A stretch of 64,000 nt of DNA, from assembly GCA_026874595.1 (NCBI GenBank), contig CM049310.1:28443058-28507057 (forward strand). The letters run 5' to 3'. Positions 24,771-35,955 of the stretch are shown here, in pieces. The DNA is from Sipunculus nudus. Its lineage: Eukaryota; Annelida; Sipuncula; Golfingiida; Sipunculidae. Below the pieces are notes generated by a model that worked only from the letters and a program-made list of their open reading frames with translations, did not search any database and had not been told where the DNA came from. A program made the position numbers and the translations under genes. How positions within the stretch are numbered: position 1 is the stretch's first letter; the number at the start of each line of letters is the position of its first letter.

Positions 24771-26892
24771 CTAAGTAGTAACACCAGTGACGAATCCCTT
24801 GTCATCCACGGTGAAGTTATAATCATAAGGAGGAGGTTGAGAATCAGAAGGAACCGTCATCCCGGTGATGTACCCGGCCTCGTTCCGACGTAGAGTTGCG
24901 TTGTAATGGGACATGTCACCACCTGAGGATATGACAAACATGGGGATCTGATTTCCTCCAAGACTGTAATACTCAGCTACCAGCAGGAACCAGTCCAGGT
25001 TTGTTGGGTGACCTCTCTGTGTCCTCTCCACCGCAAAGTCCAGCATCAGTTTGGAGTCAGAGAAGTATTGGTTTGACAGGGTCGCAAACGACTCATGAGG
25101 GGCTCGGATAAAGAATCCCAGGGCGTTACGGATGTGGTTCTCTTCACGCTTTCCCTCACCATTCTTGAAGAAATTATCCATAGCTGCATTCCAGGACCCC
25201 TGGCCATCCCACCAGCCTTTTTTCTTAAACAGTTCCTGTGTCTTCTGTACGTCATATCCGTGGTTTACGGGCGACTTCCAAACCACCGTATCGCCAGTGC
25301 AGCGTGCCAGTATTTCGTACTTTCTCACAAACAATTTTTTTCTGTATGCCTTGGCCAAGGGCTGATCCAACTCATTGTGACCAACCTCATGAGCCAGAGC
25401 TAATAAAAATGACATGGCAGACGGACTTCTATTGGCATCTTTGCAGACCACACAGTCATTAGGAAATGAATTTTCACCTGACTCGGCGCCGTGAAAGATG
25501 TTGACACCGGACTCTCGCATTGTATTATACTTCCACTGTTTTCCGCGTAGGTAACCGGCTTGACTGATCCGAGTTACAGAATAATAAACAGGATTCTTCA
25601 TTTGAAAGAAATCATATATCAACTTTGTTTTGTGTAGTGGGGCACGATTATTGTTGACTATAAAGATACCATGGTCCCTGAACAGTCCGTGGTCGTAACT
25701 TGTCTGATTTGTTAGAGAAGCCAATTGAGCTCGGTTTGCAGCAGTATCCGGGCGGGATTCCAACATAATGATCCAGATATAACCAGCAAACCAAGCACAA
25801 TCATCATTCACCCATTGTTTCCGTACGAAATACTGGGGGAATTCACGGACAAGGTTTGCATAAAAATTGTATACCTGGTTTCTGTCATTTTCGCTACTGG
25901 TGTAAATGTTGTTAACGTATTTCTGGATCTGTCTATTCAGGTCATATATACGGTTATAGAAGTCGTCATCTGTCTTTAAGGTCTCACCAAAATCAGAAGG
26001 ATGTGATCTGATCATGCGCAGTATTTCACTTTTCACCTGAGCTATTTTGTCTACTCCATAGAATATTACAATGTCACCATGTTGACCTGATGTTATTAAG
26101 TCCATAATTCCATCACCGTTAAAATCAGCAATTTCAGGCGCTTGGTGTTCCTTGAATGTACTGCGTACGTTTATTGCTTTCCCTGTTTCCAATGTTAACC
26201 GTGATTCACCAAAATACAGTTTCTCTTGCTGTATGCACATTCCAAAGTATCCCCAGTTGATACTGTACACTAGGTCCATTTGTCCATCTTTGTTTATATC
26301 TAGAATTCGTGGAAACCTATTGTACGCCCTCTCTCCCAAATTCAACGCCCTTTTCTTTCCGTTAAACCTTGGATTTGTTTTACTGCCAGCGTTTGGATAG
26401 TAGTTGAATTCACCGTACAGCTGGCCTGTAATGATGTCTGGAAGTCCATCACGGTTCCAGTCACCCACATCGAACCTGTTTTGATCAATCTTACCAAGTG
26501 AGACTTTGGCGTCGAATTTATCCTGGCCTTGTGCCGGCTTACTTGGATAGTACACTAAGTTTTTGTCAGCTGTAAGAATAATATCTGGCTTGCCATCCCC
26601 AGTTATATCTGTGTAGGCAAACCCTGTTTTTTTGTTTCCTCTGACTCCAGTGTCGATAGGAACCGAGTTAGCAGTTACAGGAACAGGAGGCTCCAGCTGA
26701 CCCGAGTTCTGGCGATAGAAGAAGACTAGTCCGTCCGTGGCCACCAGAAGGTCCTGTGTCCCGTCCTCATCAAAGTCGGTCACTCTGGTCACAGCACTGA
26801 CGGGGAGTTTCAGCTCCGTCATGTCAGTCATCGTGAACTTTTGTTCTGGCTTGAACACTGTCGTTAACGTCCAGGAGTGCCCTGCTGTGACT
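24771..26892 (-). CDS. Gene A exon 3 (VCBS repeats and HEVGH domain, to stop)
   Basis: Acceptor TTTCATTACAG precedes base 26892. The split codon AG|A gives Arg47 and continues VTAGHSWTLT. The open frame runs upstream to a Met at 26942, but that part lies in the intron. The stop is TAG at 24771..24773. The last ~45 residues contain two similar short motifs, GYITGMTV and GFVTGVTT. Confidence 0.92.
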
Positions 26893-28221
26893 CTGTAATG
26901 AAATTGTTCACTTAATAAAATACTAAAGATTTCTATTGACATTTATTTCAATTTTTTTTCTTTAACTTAAGATAAATAAATTTGTATGCTATAGGCGTGT
27001 GGGTCCCAGAAATATTCTCGCACGTTCATGTTTACTTTTGGTTGTAGTTAATTACTAATCCAGCATGATTTCTTTTCAAACATTATTTTGACATACAGGT
27101 ATGATGGATCTGATGATAATTATGTAAAGGATTAATGAATTTATTAATTACATAAATAATCATAGTCTCCTGGCTTTTGTTGTCTAGGTCTATATACTTA
27201 GATTAAGATTCCAATGGAGACGAATAATTCCATTCCCAAAAATTAAATAATGGTGAGTCACCAAAATTCAAATGATATTTCTTTGTCAAAACATTATACA
27301 ATGCGATTTGGGAATTGTAACCCATATGATACTGAAAGAATGAAATACTGGTGAAGATGATTTTCTAATGCTTCTGCTGTAGTTCATCTCGATTTCAAAT
27401 ACAACTCTTTATATGTATCTGCTGACATGGCAAGTATGATTAGACCCACCTGACACTACCCCACCCTTTCGACACCTCTTCAGGATCATATTTACCATGA
27501 CTGGAACAGCCTGTAAAAAGAGGAACCATCAACACATTTCACTTCAATGAAAAGCATTTCTTACAGAAGTTCACCGTCGACCTGGCCACGCCCATCAACT
27601 ATAACTGACAGTTGACTTCGGGCAGGGAACTTTAAACACACTCAGATCTCCATTTTTAAACAACGTGTTATGAAGAGCGGCTTTTATTGACGAGTTCCTA
27701 GGTATGGCTTATTTTTTCAACTGACGATCGACAAATTAACCGTTCACACGAATTTGTAATTTGCCTTTGTAATATTCCAAATAATATATCTTTATCTTTT
27801 CACCTCTCATTTATTCACATAACATCATATACACATATAGTGATTCAGTTATTTGCATATTAGGCAAAGTTATTTGCATATTTGTTAAAGTTCTTATTGG
27901 TATGGACAGTTCCCCATTTTCAATAGGATTTTATAAATTGTAACAATCTATAGCACAGTCTGTAAATTATATAAATCAAGAAAGTACTAAATGCAGTTTC
28001 ATAAATTGGAAAACTGAGCAGGGATTTTATTAAAAACTAAAAATATCATTGAGACAAAGAAAGTTTTATTCACAAAGAAAGTTATTTTCACAATATTCCC
28101 TACTATTTTGCATGTTGCATATACAAATCAAATTGACATCACCTGCGGTGATTTCCTCGGCGGCCGTATCACTCAGTGATGCCAGCATTAAACAGAACCA
28201 AACGTGCCACTTTGGTTTCAT
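24771..28221 (-). CDS. Gene A: secreted VCBS-repeat zincin-like protein, 753 aa, three coding exons
   Basis: Coding exons are 28143..28221, 27450..27510 and 24771..26892 (minus strand), joined by GT-AG introns of 632 and 557 bp in phases 1 and 2. The product starts with a signal peptide (MKPKWHVWFCLMLASLSDTAA, cleavage likely near 21), then a short Cys-containing segment (GCSSHGKYDPEEV). Five DxDxDGxxD calcium loops of VCBS/FG-GAP type follow at residues 86-94, 142-150, 191-199, 245-253 and 303-311. A C-terminal domain carries AHEVGHNELDQP (His548, Glu549, His552), the zinc-binding and catalytic pattern of zincin peptidases. A conserved HESFATLSNQYF (Glu647) is a plausible third zinc ligand of gluzincin type. 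A CVVC pair (527, 530) precedes the active site. The family's function is not known to me; a secreted or extracellular-matrix metallopeptidase is inferred. All catalytic motifs are intact and no frameshift was seen. Gene B is its paralog. Confidence 0.9.
27450..27510 (-). CDS. Gene A exon 2 (61 nt)
   Basis: Found by homology to the gene B exon of identical length. The acceptor is TTTTTACAG before 27510 and the donor is CAG|GTGGGT at 27450/27449. It encodes Gly(split)-CSSHGKYDPEEVSKGWGSV and begins the Arg codon. The phases match exons 1 and 3 exactly, which is strong support. Confidence 0.88.
28143..28221 (-). CDS. Gene A exon 1 (signal peptide)
   Basis: ATG at 28221..28219 opens 26 codons plus one base, ending AAEEITA-G at the donor GCAG|GTGATG. 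Lys residues, a hydrophobic core (VWFCLMLASL) and a small-residue c-region make a typical secretory signal. The same AAEE-x-x-A-G ending closes gene B exon 1. An upstream in-frame Met exists (28299), but a pyrimidine-rich TTATTTTTTCCAG sits at 28232, just 5' of the chosen ATG. The 5' UTR may therefore be spliced. Confidence 0.85.
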
Positions 28222-28260
28222 ATTGATGAGTCTGGAAAAAATAACAGTGAGGGAGCACTG

Positions 28261-28268
28261 TTTATATG
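28261..28268 (-). promoter_or_regulatory. Candidate TATA box of gene A
   Basis: CATATAAA on the minus strand, 40 nt before the gene A ATG, with a TCACT initiator-like word about 15 nt downstream. An alternative reading is that this lies in a 5' UTR intron ending at the CAG near 28232. Confidence 0.3.
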
Positions 28269-28269
28269 T

Positions 28270-28885
28270 CGTGGTCGGGTTTTTTAGTGCGGCTGTCAAA
28301 CACTAAAAACGCTGTCGATTTGACAACCGTAGTTTTCGGTTTAACAAAATTTCGACTATAACGTCTCTCTTCCTTTGACGAGACTGAAATCGATGGGGTT
28401 TTAATAACATGTGAAGTGCTTATGAGAGGGCCTTGAAAATTTAATTATGACCGGCGCCGGGTCATGTAGAAAAACAATTAAGATTTGCCACTTATCTTCT
28501 GCGACAGAATTAATATTGTGGTTTATTCACTTCTTGTGAACCCTCCAGTCGTATTAACACAACAAATCATGTCTTTAGTTGTTATGTACTGTTACTTACG
28601 ACTTCTATATCCCATATATATAAGAAATGTGTAGGTACCATCTGTTATTTTAGGCAAATTCGAAATAATAAAGTCTTACAACCGCCTTTGTCGCCTTTGC
28701 CTCTTTTCTATAAAAAATTGTTGAAACTAATTAATTTTTGCCGGCGACCTGACGTAATTATCACTTTTTCATTTTTATACTCGCTCGTTTTCGACACATT
28801 CAACACCATCAACAACACCATCAGAAAACGATTGAGTCAATTAGTGGACGGTAAGACAGACGACCAGGAAGCCTGGCAATAATGA
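28270..28885. other. 5' flank of gene A
   Basis: No gene recognised. It contains one short plus-strand ORF (28688..28882) without identifiable features. The upstream regulatory region of gene A probably lies here. Confidence 0.4.
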
Positions 28886-30050
28886 GTAACAGATGTCCTC
28901 AAATCTTCAAAGTAGCTTAATGATTAACAAATGTCCTCAACACCGGCTTCTGAGGATCAGGGGTAGAGCATAGGACTCATAGCCGGGTGATCGTGAGTTC
29001 GAATCTCAGCCGAAGCGATGTGATTTTTCATGGTCGGCCCCCACCAAGGGTGAGCGCTCTTCAGGCTTAAAAGGAAGGCCGTGCCCAACAGCCGGGTTTC
29101 ACTCGCAAACGAGTGCGCCTTTCGGGGGTTCCTCAGTGGTATGATCCAGCAATGGGGACGATTACGCACCCAGGGCCCGCTGGTGCAGTAGTCACCGGGC
29201 GTGGTTGACGCCAGGATATAAAATGAAAGGAAGCATGTGACACTGCCCTGTATCGTAGTCCGAAACCGAGATGGAATTCTGCAGATGTACATATACATAA
29301 ACGTAGTTAGGTAAGCAACAAACAATGGAAAAATATAAAAAAAAACCTCCATAAAAAAGACATATTCTCAACTCATCTTAGTGGCGCGATGATTAACAAA
29401 TGTCCTCACGTCAAAGTAGCGTGATGATTAAAAGTAATACTACTGATTCACAAATGTTGTCAATTCGACAAAGTAGCGCAATGATTGAAAGTCATCCTCA
29501 ACAAATGTTCTCACCGGGCGTGGTTGACGCCAGAATATAAAATGAGGAAACATGTGAGACTGCCCTATAACGTAGTCCGAAACCGGAATGGAATTCCGCA
29601 GATGTATATATTTATACATATACTTAGTTACGTTAAAATTAAAATTAGAAGCGGTTACCTCCATAAAAAACAAATGACCTCAACTCATCTTAGTGGAGAG
29701 ATGATTGACAAATGTCCTCAACTCGTCAAAGTAGCGAGATGATTAAAAGTAATACCACTGATAAACAAATGTTCTCAACTCGTAAAAGTAGCCCAATGAT
29801 TTAAAGTCATCCTACTTGATGATAAACATTGATAAACAAATGTCCTCAACTCGTCAAAGTAGCGCGATGATTTAAAGTAATACAACTGATAAACAAATGT
29901 TCTCAACTCGTAAAAGTAGCCAAATGATTAAAACTCATCCTACTGATAAACAAAGTTTAAACTCGTCAAAGTAGCGCGATGATTAAAAATAATACTACCG
30001 ATTAACAAATGCTCTCAACTCGTCTAAGTAGCGCGATTATTAAAAGTAAA
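28886..30050. repeat. 57-bp minisatellite, array A (degenerate, interrupted)
   Basis: The unit is ACTGATTAACAAATGTTCTC, AACTCGTCAAAGTAGCGCG, then ATGATTAAAAGTAATACA. Copies are more degenerate than in array B (32895..33480) and are interrupted by a tRNA-derived SINE at 28948..29270. The body/tail text of that SINE recurs inside the array at about 29513..29620. Confidence 0.9.
28948..29270 (+). mobile_element. tRNA-derived SINE
   Basis: The 5' ~73 bp fold as a tRNA-like head: acceptor halves GCTTCTG and CCGAAGC, A-box-like GGGTAGAGCATAGG, anticodon-loop CTCATAG and a perfect B-box GTTCGAATC. It is followed by a non-tRNA body (CCCACCAAGGGTGAGCGCTC ... GGGTTCCTCAGTGG ... GTTGACGCCAGGATAT). Mismatches in the anticodon and T stems and the attached body argue against a functional tRNA. 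It is inserted in minisatellite array A. The 3' limit is approximate. Confidence 0.75.
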
Positions 30051-30420
30051 GATATGAGAATGTGAAAAAGAAACGCCCAAACCTTGTTTAAGAACATAAT
30101 ACGAACCTGATTAAGTCAGAATGGTAATCTTCACTGTATGAAGGCTCTCCCAATAACTGAAGTTTTGTCAATTTTTTAGACAAATTTATAGCATTAACAG
30201 GTAGAGTGAATAACTTTAATGCCCTTGGTGTATTTGCATAATAAATACTTAACTCAGATTTTCAATGCCATAGGTGTACATAGGGGTATCATTTAATTAG
30301 CATATAAATTACCTTTTGCTGGAAACTGTTTCAGCTACCTTGCGTTCTAGCTTTTCCTTGTCTGCAACAATATTGATACATGTTTGTAGTGACGGGACTG
30401 AATAATTTACCATAGAGTTT
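30051..30420. repeat. Array flank, copy 1
   Basis: AAAAAGAAACGCCCAAAC ... GTAATCTTCACTGTATGAAG ... TTTAATGCCCTTGGTGTAT ... AAATTACCTTTTGC is duplicated at 33481..33745. The adjoining TTTCAGCTACCTTGC ... AGTGACGGGACT segment (30328..30405) recurs separately at about 34643..34709. Confidence 0.88.
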
Positions 30421-30480
30421 TAAAACCAATCGTCTCTATATTTATATTGCTTGCCCCTATAGGTATCTCTTTTTCCTAAC

Positions 30481-30481
<1 letters not shown>

Positions 30482-30549
<68 letters not shown>
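30482..30549. repeat. (AT)n microsatellite
   Basis: Pure AT run next to the 3' end of the LINE remnant. Confidence 0.97.
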
Positions 30550-30550
<1 letters not shown>

Positions 30551-31254
30551 TGATAACTGTTTATCTTTTTTTTAATTAAATCTTTCCAATCATTAGGGAT
30601 TGCCTCCTGCAGGCCCTTTAATGGAATATAACCAAGGAGTTTACAGACTAAACTCCTTGAATATAACATATATTGTGCTTTTTACAACTGGAGGCTATTA
30701 TTTGTGAGATAGGTTAGTTGAAACACAGGTAAGTCCACCGTAGTGCCGCAAATAAAAATTAGGGTTTACTCTACATTTTCCATTCACTATTTGTTTTTAT
30801 CCTTATTATCCACATTATCTTCAAACTTTCTATAATTATATCCAAGTCTGGCAAAACAATGCCACCTTCTTCTCGTTCACGTATCAGTGCTTCATATTTT
30901 ATTTTTGGCTTCCTTCTGTTCTGGATGAAATCAGTCATACAACTCTTTATATTCTTTATAAAACCTGTCGGTGGATCTTTTATATCTAAAGCATAAATCA
31001 ACTTTGAAATACCGAAAGTTTTCGATATCATATTCTTGCCATATATTTTTAGAGCCCTCTGTTTTTATATATTTAGAAGAGTACTTAACTTATCACACTT
31101 CGTGTTCAAAATTGAGATCATGGGAAAGTATTCCATTGTAATTATACCATATCTCCAAGATCTTTATAACTTCCTTTTGTATACCGACCCATTTATTATT
31201 TTGGCTTCGTTTGATTTTTCCCAAGCCATGCTGCTTCACATTTAATATAATTTA

Positions 31255-31365
31255 TCCAGGGGCGTCAATATAGGGGTGGGGGTGGGGCGGGGGGGGGGTA
31301 TATATCCCCCCCCCATTTTTTTGCAAGAGAGGCATGGTCAATTGATATCATCCCCCCACTTTTCA

Positions 31366-31401
<36 letters not shown>

Positions 31402-31513
31402 AAATGAAAAATACGTTTGAATAGAATATAGACATACTCCTTGTATATGTGTGGGTGTGTCGGCGAGTCCCCCCCCCCCCCCCAACACCCTGGAAGAAAA
31501 ATTGACGCCACTG
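31255..31513. mobile_element. MITE inside the LINE, TIR CAGKGGCGTCAAT
   Basis: The left end CAGGGGCGTCAAT (31257) and right end ATTGACGCCACTG (31501..31513) are inverted repeats with one mismatch. They are flanked by the 6-bp direct repeat AATTTA (31249..31254 and 31514..31519). The interior has G-rich and C-rich runs and an AT microsatellite (31372..31399). Removing it rejoins LINE sequence. Confidence 0.75.
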
Positions 31514-32178
31514 AATTTAGCTCCCCAGACGAACCTTTTGCATATCTTTCTGAAATTAATCTGACTTTTTCATTGAGCTTTCGTCCTTAAGAAAAAAAAT
31601 GTATTGTCTGCGTATATGGATTGATTTAATTCTATACCGTTGATTAAAAAACCTTGGATACTGCTAGGTTGACGAACCATAATTCCTAAATTTTCTATTA
31701 CCATTTTATAAAGGTAGGAGCTAATGGATCCCCTTGATGTGTGCCCCTCTCCAGTTGAAAATAACCTGTGGTGAAGCCACTGTTTATGACACAACTCTCT
31801 AAATCTGTATGCATTATACGAATCCTTTTTCGAAATGATTCACCAAAACCAAACATTTTTAACGCAGCAAAAAGAAAGATAATCGACGGAATTAAATGCA
31901 GTAGCAAAACCATTTGCCAAAAAATAGTCTGTTCATTATTTAAGTAACAATATTCCATTAGATCTTTTATTAGCCGGTTTGAATCTGAAATTCTTCTTCC
32001 TTTAAGAAATGCAGGTCTGGTCATTATCAATAATCTTTGGCAGACAAATTCTTAATCGCTCAGTAAGCAGTTTACTTACATTTATCAAACTAATCGGTCT
32101 CCCAGAAGAGAGTACTCTATCATCTTTACTTGGCTTTTCTACGGGTGTTGTAACAGCCTGGCATTGGCTCGAAGTAAG

Positions 32179-32385
32179 TAGTGGCGAATCCCGGCGTGGT
32201 GGGGGTGGGGGGGGGGTCAAGGGGGTTCTGACTCCTCCCCCCCCCCCTTGGAGCCGAAACAACCTTCTTTAGAGTTTCAAACCAGATTTTTGCGACCCTG
32301 ACACCCTCCTTCCCAATTTTTTAAGGTTTTCTTTAAGTCTTCCTGGGCGCGGCCCTCCCCTTTGTAAAATCCTGGATCCGCCCTA
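32179..32385. mobile_element. MITE inside the LINE, GGCGGATCC-type TIR
   Basis: A 207-bp element starts TAGTGGCGAATCCCGG and ends CCTGGATCCGCCCTA, flanked by the direct repeat GTAAG (32174..32178 and 32386..32390). It belongs to the same end-family as 60025..60235 (CAGGGGCGGATCC) and 21632..21679. It splits the LINE just upstream of the RPISL motif. Confidence 0.75.
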
Positions 32386-32894
32386 GTAAGGGAACATTCC
32401 TAGTAACATTTGTTCTTTTGTTTATTTCCGGAAGTTTTGTTGTTTTTATTTTTTTGGGTAATATTTTTAGGATATCTCACTTTGCAATTTCTCTCATGCA
32501 TTCGCCGGCATCATAATAAGATAATACAGGAATATCGAACGTGTCAAATAGGCTCTGACAATCTCTCTCACTTATATTTAATTTTCTAGAATTCTTTTCA
32601 GTATAAAAATCTTTAATTTCCTTCATAATACTTTCCGGATTAATAACTTCCATTTCATCAACTATCAATTTCCTAAGGGTAGATTTTGTTTTATTTCTTT
32701 TTTCAATAAAAATAGTTTGTACTTCTTTCCCCTTATTCAAACCACTGAACCCTTGATCATATAATTAAACCCTCTGCGAATTTTTCGATACTCCTCCAAA
32801 TCTTAACATTTTTCATACGTTGATAAAAAGGCACTATTATATTCTGATAAATCTTTCTCAGCTATTTCCATATTTTCTCCCAACAATGTTCCCA

Positions 32895-33480
32895 ACTTTT
32901 AAAAGTAGCGCGATGATTAAAAGTCATACTACTGATTAATAAATGTTCTCAACTCGTCAGAGTAGCGCGATGATTAAAAGTAATATAACTAATTAACAAA
33001 TGTTCTCAACGCGTCAAAGTAGCACGATTATTGAAGGTAATACAACTGATTAACAAATGTTCTCAACTCGTCAAAGTAGCGCGATGATTAAATGTAATAC
33101 AACTGATTAACAAATGTTCTCAACTCGTCAAAGTAGCGCGATGATTAAAAGTAATACAACTGATTAACAAATGTTCTTAACTCGTCAAAGTAGCGCGATG
33201 ATTAAATGTAATACAACTGATTAACAAATGTTCTCAACTCGTCAAAGTAGCGCGATGATTAAAAGTAATACAACTGATTAACAAATGTTCTCAACTCGTC
33301 AAAGTAGCGCGATGATTAAAAGTAATACAACTGATTAACAAATGTTCTCAACTCGTCAAAGTAGCGCGATGATTAAAAGTAATACAACTGATTAACAAAT
33401 GTTCTCAACTAGTCAAAGTAGCGCGATGATTAAAAGTAACACTACTGATTAACAAATGTTCTCAACTCGTCAAATGTTCT
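32895..33480. repeat. 57-bp minisatellite, array B (homogeneous)
   Basis: About ten units of 57 bp (ACTGATTAACAAATGTTCTC, AACTCGTCAAAGTAGCGCG, ATGATTAAAAGTAATACA). The central units are nearly identical, in contrast to the degenerate array A, indicating recent homogenisation or expansion. Confidence 0.95.
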
Positions 33481-33745
33481 CAAGTCTAAAAAGAAACGCC
33501 CAAACGTGTTAAAGAACTGAAAACGAACCGACTAAGTCAGAGTGGTAATCTTCACTGTATGAAGTTTCTCCCATCAACTGAAGTTTTGTCAATTTTTTTA
33601 CAAATTTATAGCATTTACAGGAAGGGTGAATAACTTTAATGCCCTTGGTGTATTTGTATAATCAATACATAAATCAGATTTCCAATGCCATAGGTGTACA
33701 TTGGGGCATAATTAGATTAGCAAATAAATTACCTTTTGCACTAAA
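33481..33745. repeat. Array flank, copy 2
   Basis: Direct duplicate of 30055..30320, differing by scattered substitutions. In both copies it lies on the same side of the minisatellite, so array plus flank was duplicated as a unit. Confidence 0.88.
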
Positions 33746-34941
33746 GGTTATAATCACGACAAATACAGTCTGATGCATTACATTGTCAAGTACAGCTGGG
33801 GACTTCTATGGTGTTTACATGCAACTGTATAAACAACGCATCACTCAAACCTCGCATAATGGTCGGTGAATATAGGGGTACCATGTGAAACGGACAAATG
33901 GAAGGTTAGCTTATGTCAAACTGTTTTATATACTATTACCTTATTCCAATTTGTGCGGAACGTTTATGTAGTCTTCATTAATGTACAATATATATTATTT
34001 ATTATAAAAATACAATATTTTGGTTTTATCTAGTATATGCTAATTTATGACATCCATTAAAGTTCGGGCATACATATATTTAAGCGTATCCATCATGAAC
34101 ACACCGCTGAAACTTGTTGTCGAGAAAATGAAATCAGGTTATTTTATACACAATTAAATTCTGATCAGATATTCTGTATAGCTCAATAGATAAAAGCTAA
34201 TTAAATGTTTTAAGTAAGGTTCTATTTCATGTTGAAATTATATCAGAGATAGATAATTCCTGATACCCATTAAAGTTCGGACATACATGTATGTCTGCAT
34301 ATCCATTAATAAAACACCGCTGAAATCTCAAATGGAATTTGTTGTAAAAAAAATAAACAGGTTATTTTATACACAATTTATTTTTCTTGTCTTTTTCTTC
34401 CTTTTTCTTCTTTTTATTTGGGATAGTCTCAGAGAGTGAAGCTGTTGTTTTCTTTTCATTTCATTTTGCTTTAATTTCATCATCGACTCCCTCATAAAAA
34501 CCCCAAATTTTTCATAAACTTACAATACAACATTTGATATACACACAAAGAAAATATGCATTATCTATCGTGTGTCATTTTCTATTTTATTCCAGTTATT
34601 TTGCCCCATTTTTCTATATACAGATGAAGATACTTATTTGTTTCAGCTACCTTGCATTCAAGCTTTTCCTGTCTGCAAAAATATTGATATTTGTTGCAGT
34701 GACGGGACTTTACCTGCGTCTCGATATCTAAATACTATAAACAGCAACAGAGCATCCAATAGGTTTTTGCTAGGAGTGTCTTGTGGACACCAAATATAAA
34801 TTTATTCTACCGCTAATGCTGGCATGTGCACTCCAGCACCTTTTGTCCACATAACAATATAAAATACAATTTAATATAATAAAAATTTTGATATAATTTA
34901 CAATGATCTTACCATGTAACATTCACAAACAAGCAGTTTAA
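33746..34941. repeat. AT-rich region with a ~215-bp direct duplication
   Basis: Two similar blocks at about 34048..34158 and 34258..34382 share CCATTAAAGTTCGG, CATACAT, ACACCGCTGAAA and CAGGTTATTTTATACACAAT. A short relative of the array-flank end lies at 34643..34709. No gene was seen. Confidence 0.65.
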
Positions 34942-35955
34942 TTTCCCCCGCTTTGGGATCTTGTTGTTTTAATGCTTGATAAAGGACTGACAGACATAGT
35001 GACAGACAGACAGACAGAGGCCAGACACTACAAAACCAATCCCAACCAGGGTATGCATTAGAACAATCACTGACCAAAATCTGAATGAAATCAAATATTT
35101 AGGAAACTTATCCCAAGGAAACAAAAACCTCACAGAGTGACAGACAGACCGACGGACAAAAGCCAGACAATTCAAAACAAATCCAAACCAAGGTAACCAT
35201 GAGAGCAATCACTGACCAAAATTTGAATGACATCGGATAATATTTAGGAAAGTTCTAGCAGGGAAACGAAAAACTGACAGACGGACAGACAAAGTGACAG
35301 ACAGACAGAGAAAAGCCATCACTCCAAAACTAATCTCAACCAAGGTATGCATAAGAGCAATGTCTGACCAAAATTTGAAAGAAATCAGATAATATTTAGG
35401 AAAGTTATCGCACGGAAATGAAAATCTGACGGACTGTAAAACAGGGTGACATACAGACAGACAGATGCCAGACACTCTAAAACCAATCCCAACCATAGTA
35501 AAGCATGAGATCAATCACTGACCAAAATTTGAATGAATCAGATAATATTTAGGAAAGTAATGGCACAGACACGAAAATCTGACAGACTGACAGACAGAGA
35601 AACAGACAGAAAGACAGAAGCCAGACACCCTAAAACCAATACCAACCAAGGTAAGCATAAGAGCAATGACTGACCAAAAATTTGAATGAAATAGGATAAT
35701 ATATAGGAAAGTTATCGCATGGAAATGAAAACCTGACAGACAGACAAAGTGACAGACATACAGACAGACAGACAGACAGAAGCCAGACACTGCGAAACAA
35801 ATCCCAACCAAGGTAAGCATGAGAGCAATCACTGACTAAAATCTGGATGAAATCGGATAATAATTAGGAAAGTTATCGCACGGAAACAAAACATGACGGA
35901 CGGACAGACAGACCCAAAACAATGTCCCCCGCATCCGCGGAGCGGGGGACAAAAA
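34942..35955. repeat. R5: ~155-bp tandem-monomer element with terminal hairpin
   Basis: Six to seven monomers of about 150-160 bp, each with GACAGACAGAC-rich text, CAAACCAATCCCAACCA, AGAGCAATCACTGACCAAAA and AAATC(A/G)GATAATATTTAGG. The marker TGACCAAAA occurs near 35072, 35213, 35365, 35519, 35672 and 35834. The array is bounded on the left by TTTCCCCCGCTTT and on the right by a perfect hairpin (35923..35951). Tandem monomers of this length held between fixed ends match the architecture known for bivalve pearl-type and BIV160-like elements; membership is inference. Confidence 0.85.
35923..35951. repeat. Terminal hairpin of R5
   Basis: TGTCCCCCGC and GCGGGGGACA form a 10-bp perfect stem around the 9-nt loop ATCCGCGGA, which is itself largely self-complementary. 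Confidence 0.9.

Larger units (their letters stand above)
30600..32885 (-). mobile_element. L1-like LINE ORF2 remnant (reverse transcriptase)
   Basis: Minus-strand frames, in order, give recognisable non-LTR ORF2 pieces. They are the pre-RT segment (EKRNKTKSTLRKLIVDEM, ESIMKEIKDFYTEKN; 32740-32477), then SGRPISLINVSKLLTERL...DNDQTCIS (32140-32002). Next come RGTHQGDPLAP (about 31740-31710), the active-site region as YADNTFFFL (canonical YADD, second Asp replaced) near 31600, and a post-RT segment with MISKTFGISKLIYAL...REREEGGIVLPDL (31031-30850). Frameshifts, the altered active site and two MITE insertions make it inactive. The endonuclease part is absent. It is bracketed by two copies of the minisatellite-plus-flank block. 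Confidence 0.85.

Noticed and set aside
28948-29020. tRNA-Met (CAT) gene candidate
   Set aside because: Stem mismatches and fusion to a longer non-tRNA body show a tRNA-derived SINE head.
28886-33480. Regularly spaced repeats resembling a CRISPR array
   Set aside because: The whole 57-bp unit is repeated with no unique spacers, in a eukaryotic intron-bearing context; it is a minisatellite.
34969-35832. Three similar minus-strand ORFs (79-105 codons) with SVCLSVC repeats
   Set aside because: They follow the ~155-bp monomers of R5 and the GACA-rich segments; not a gene family.
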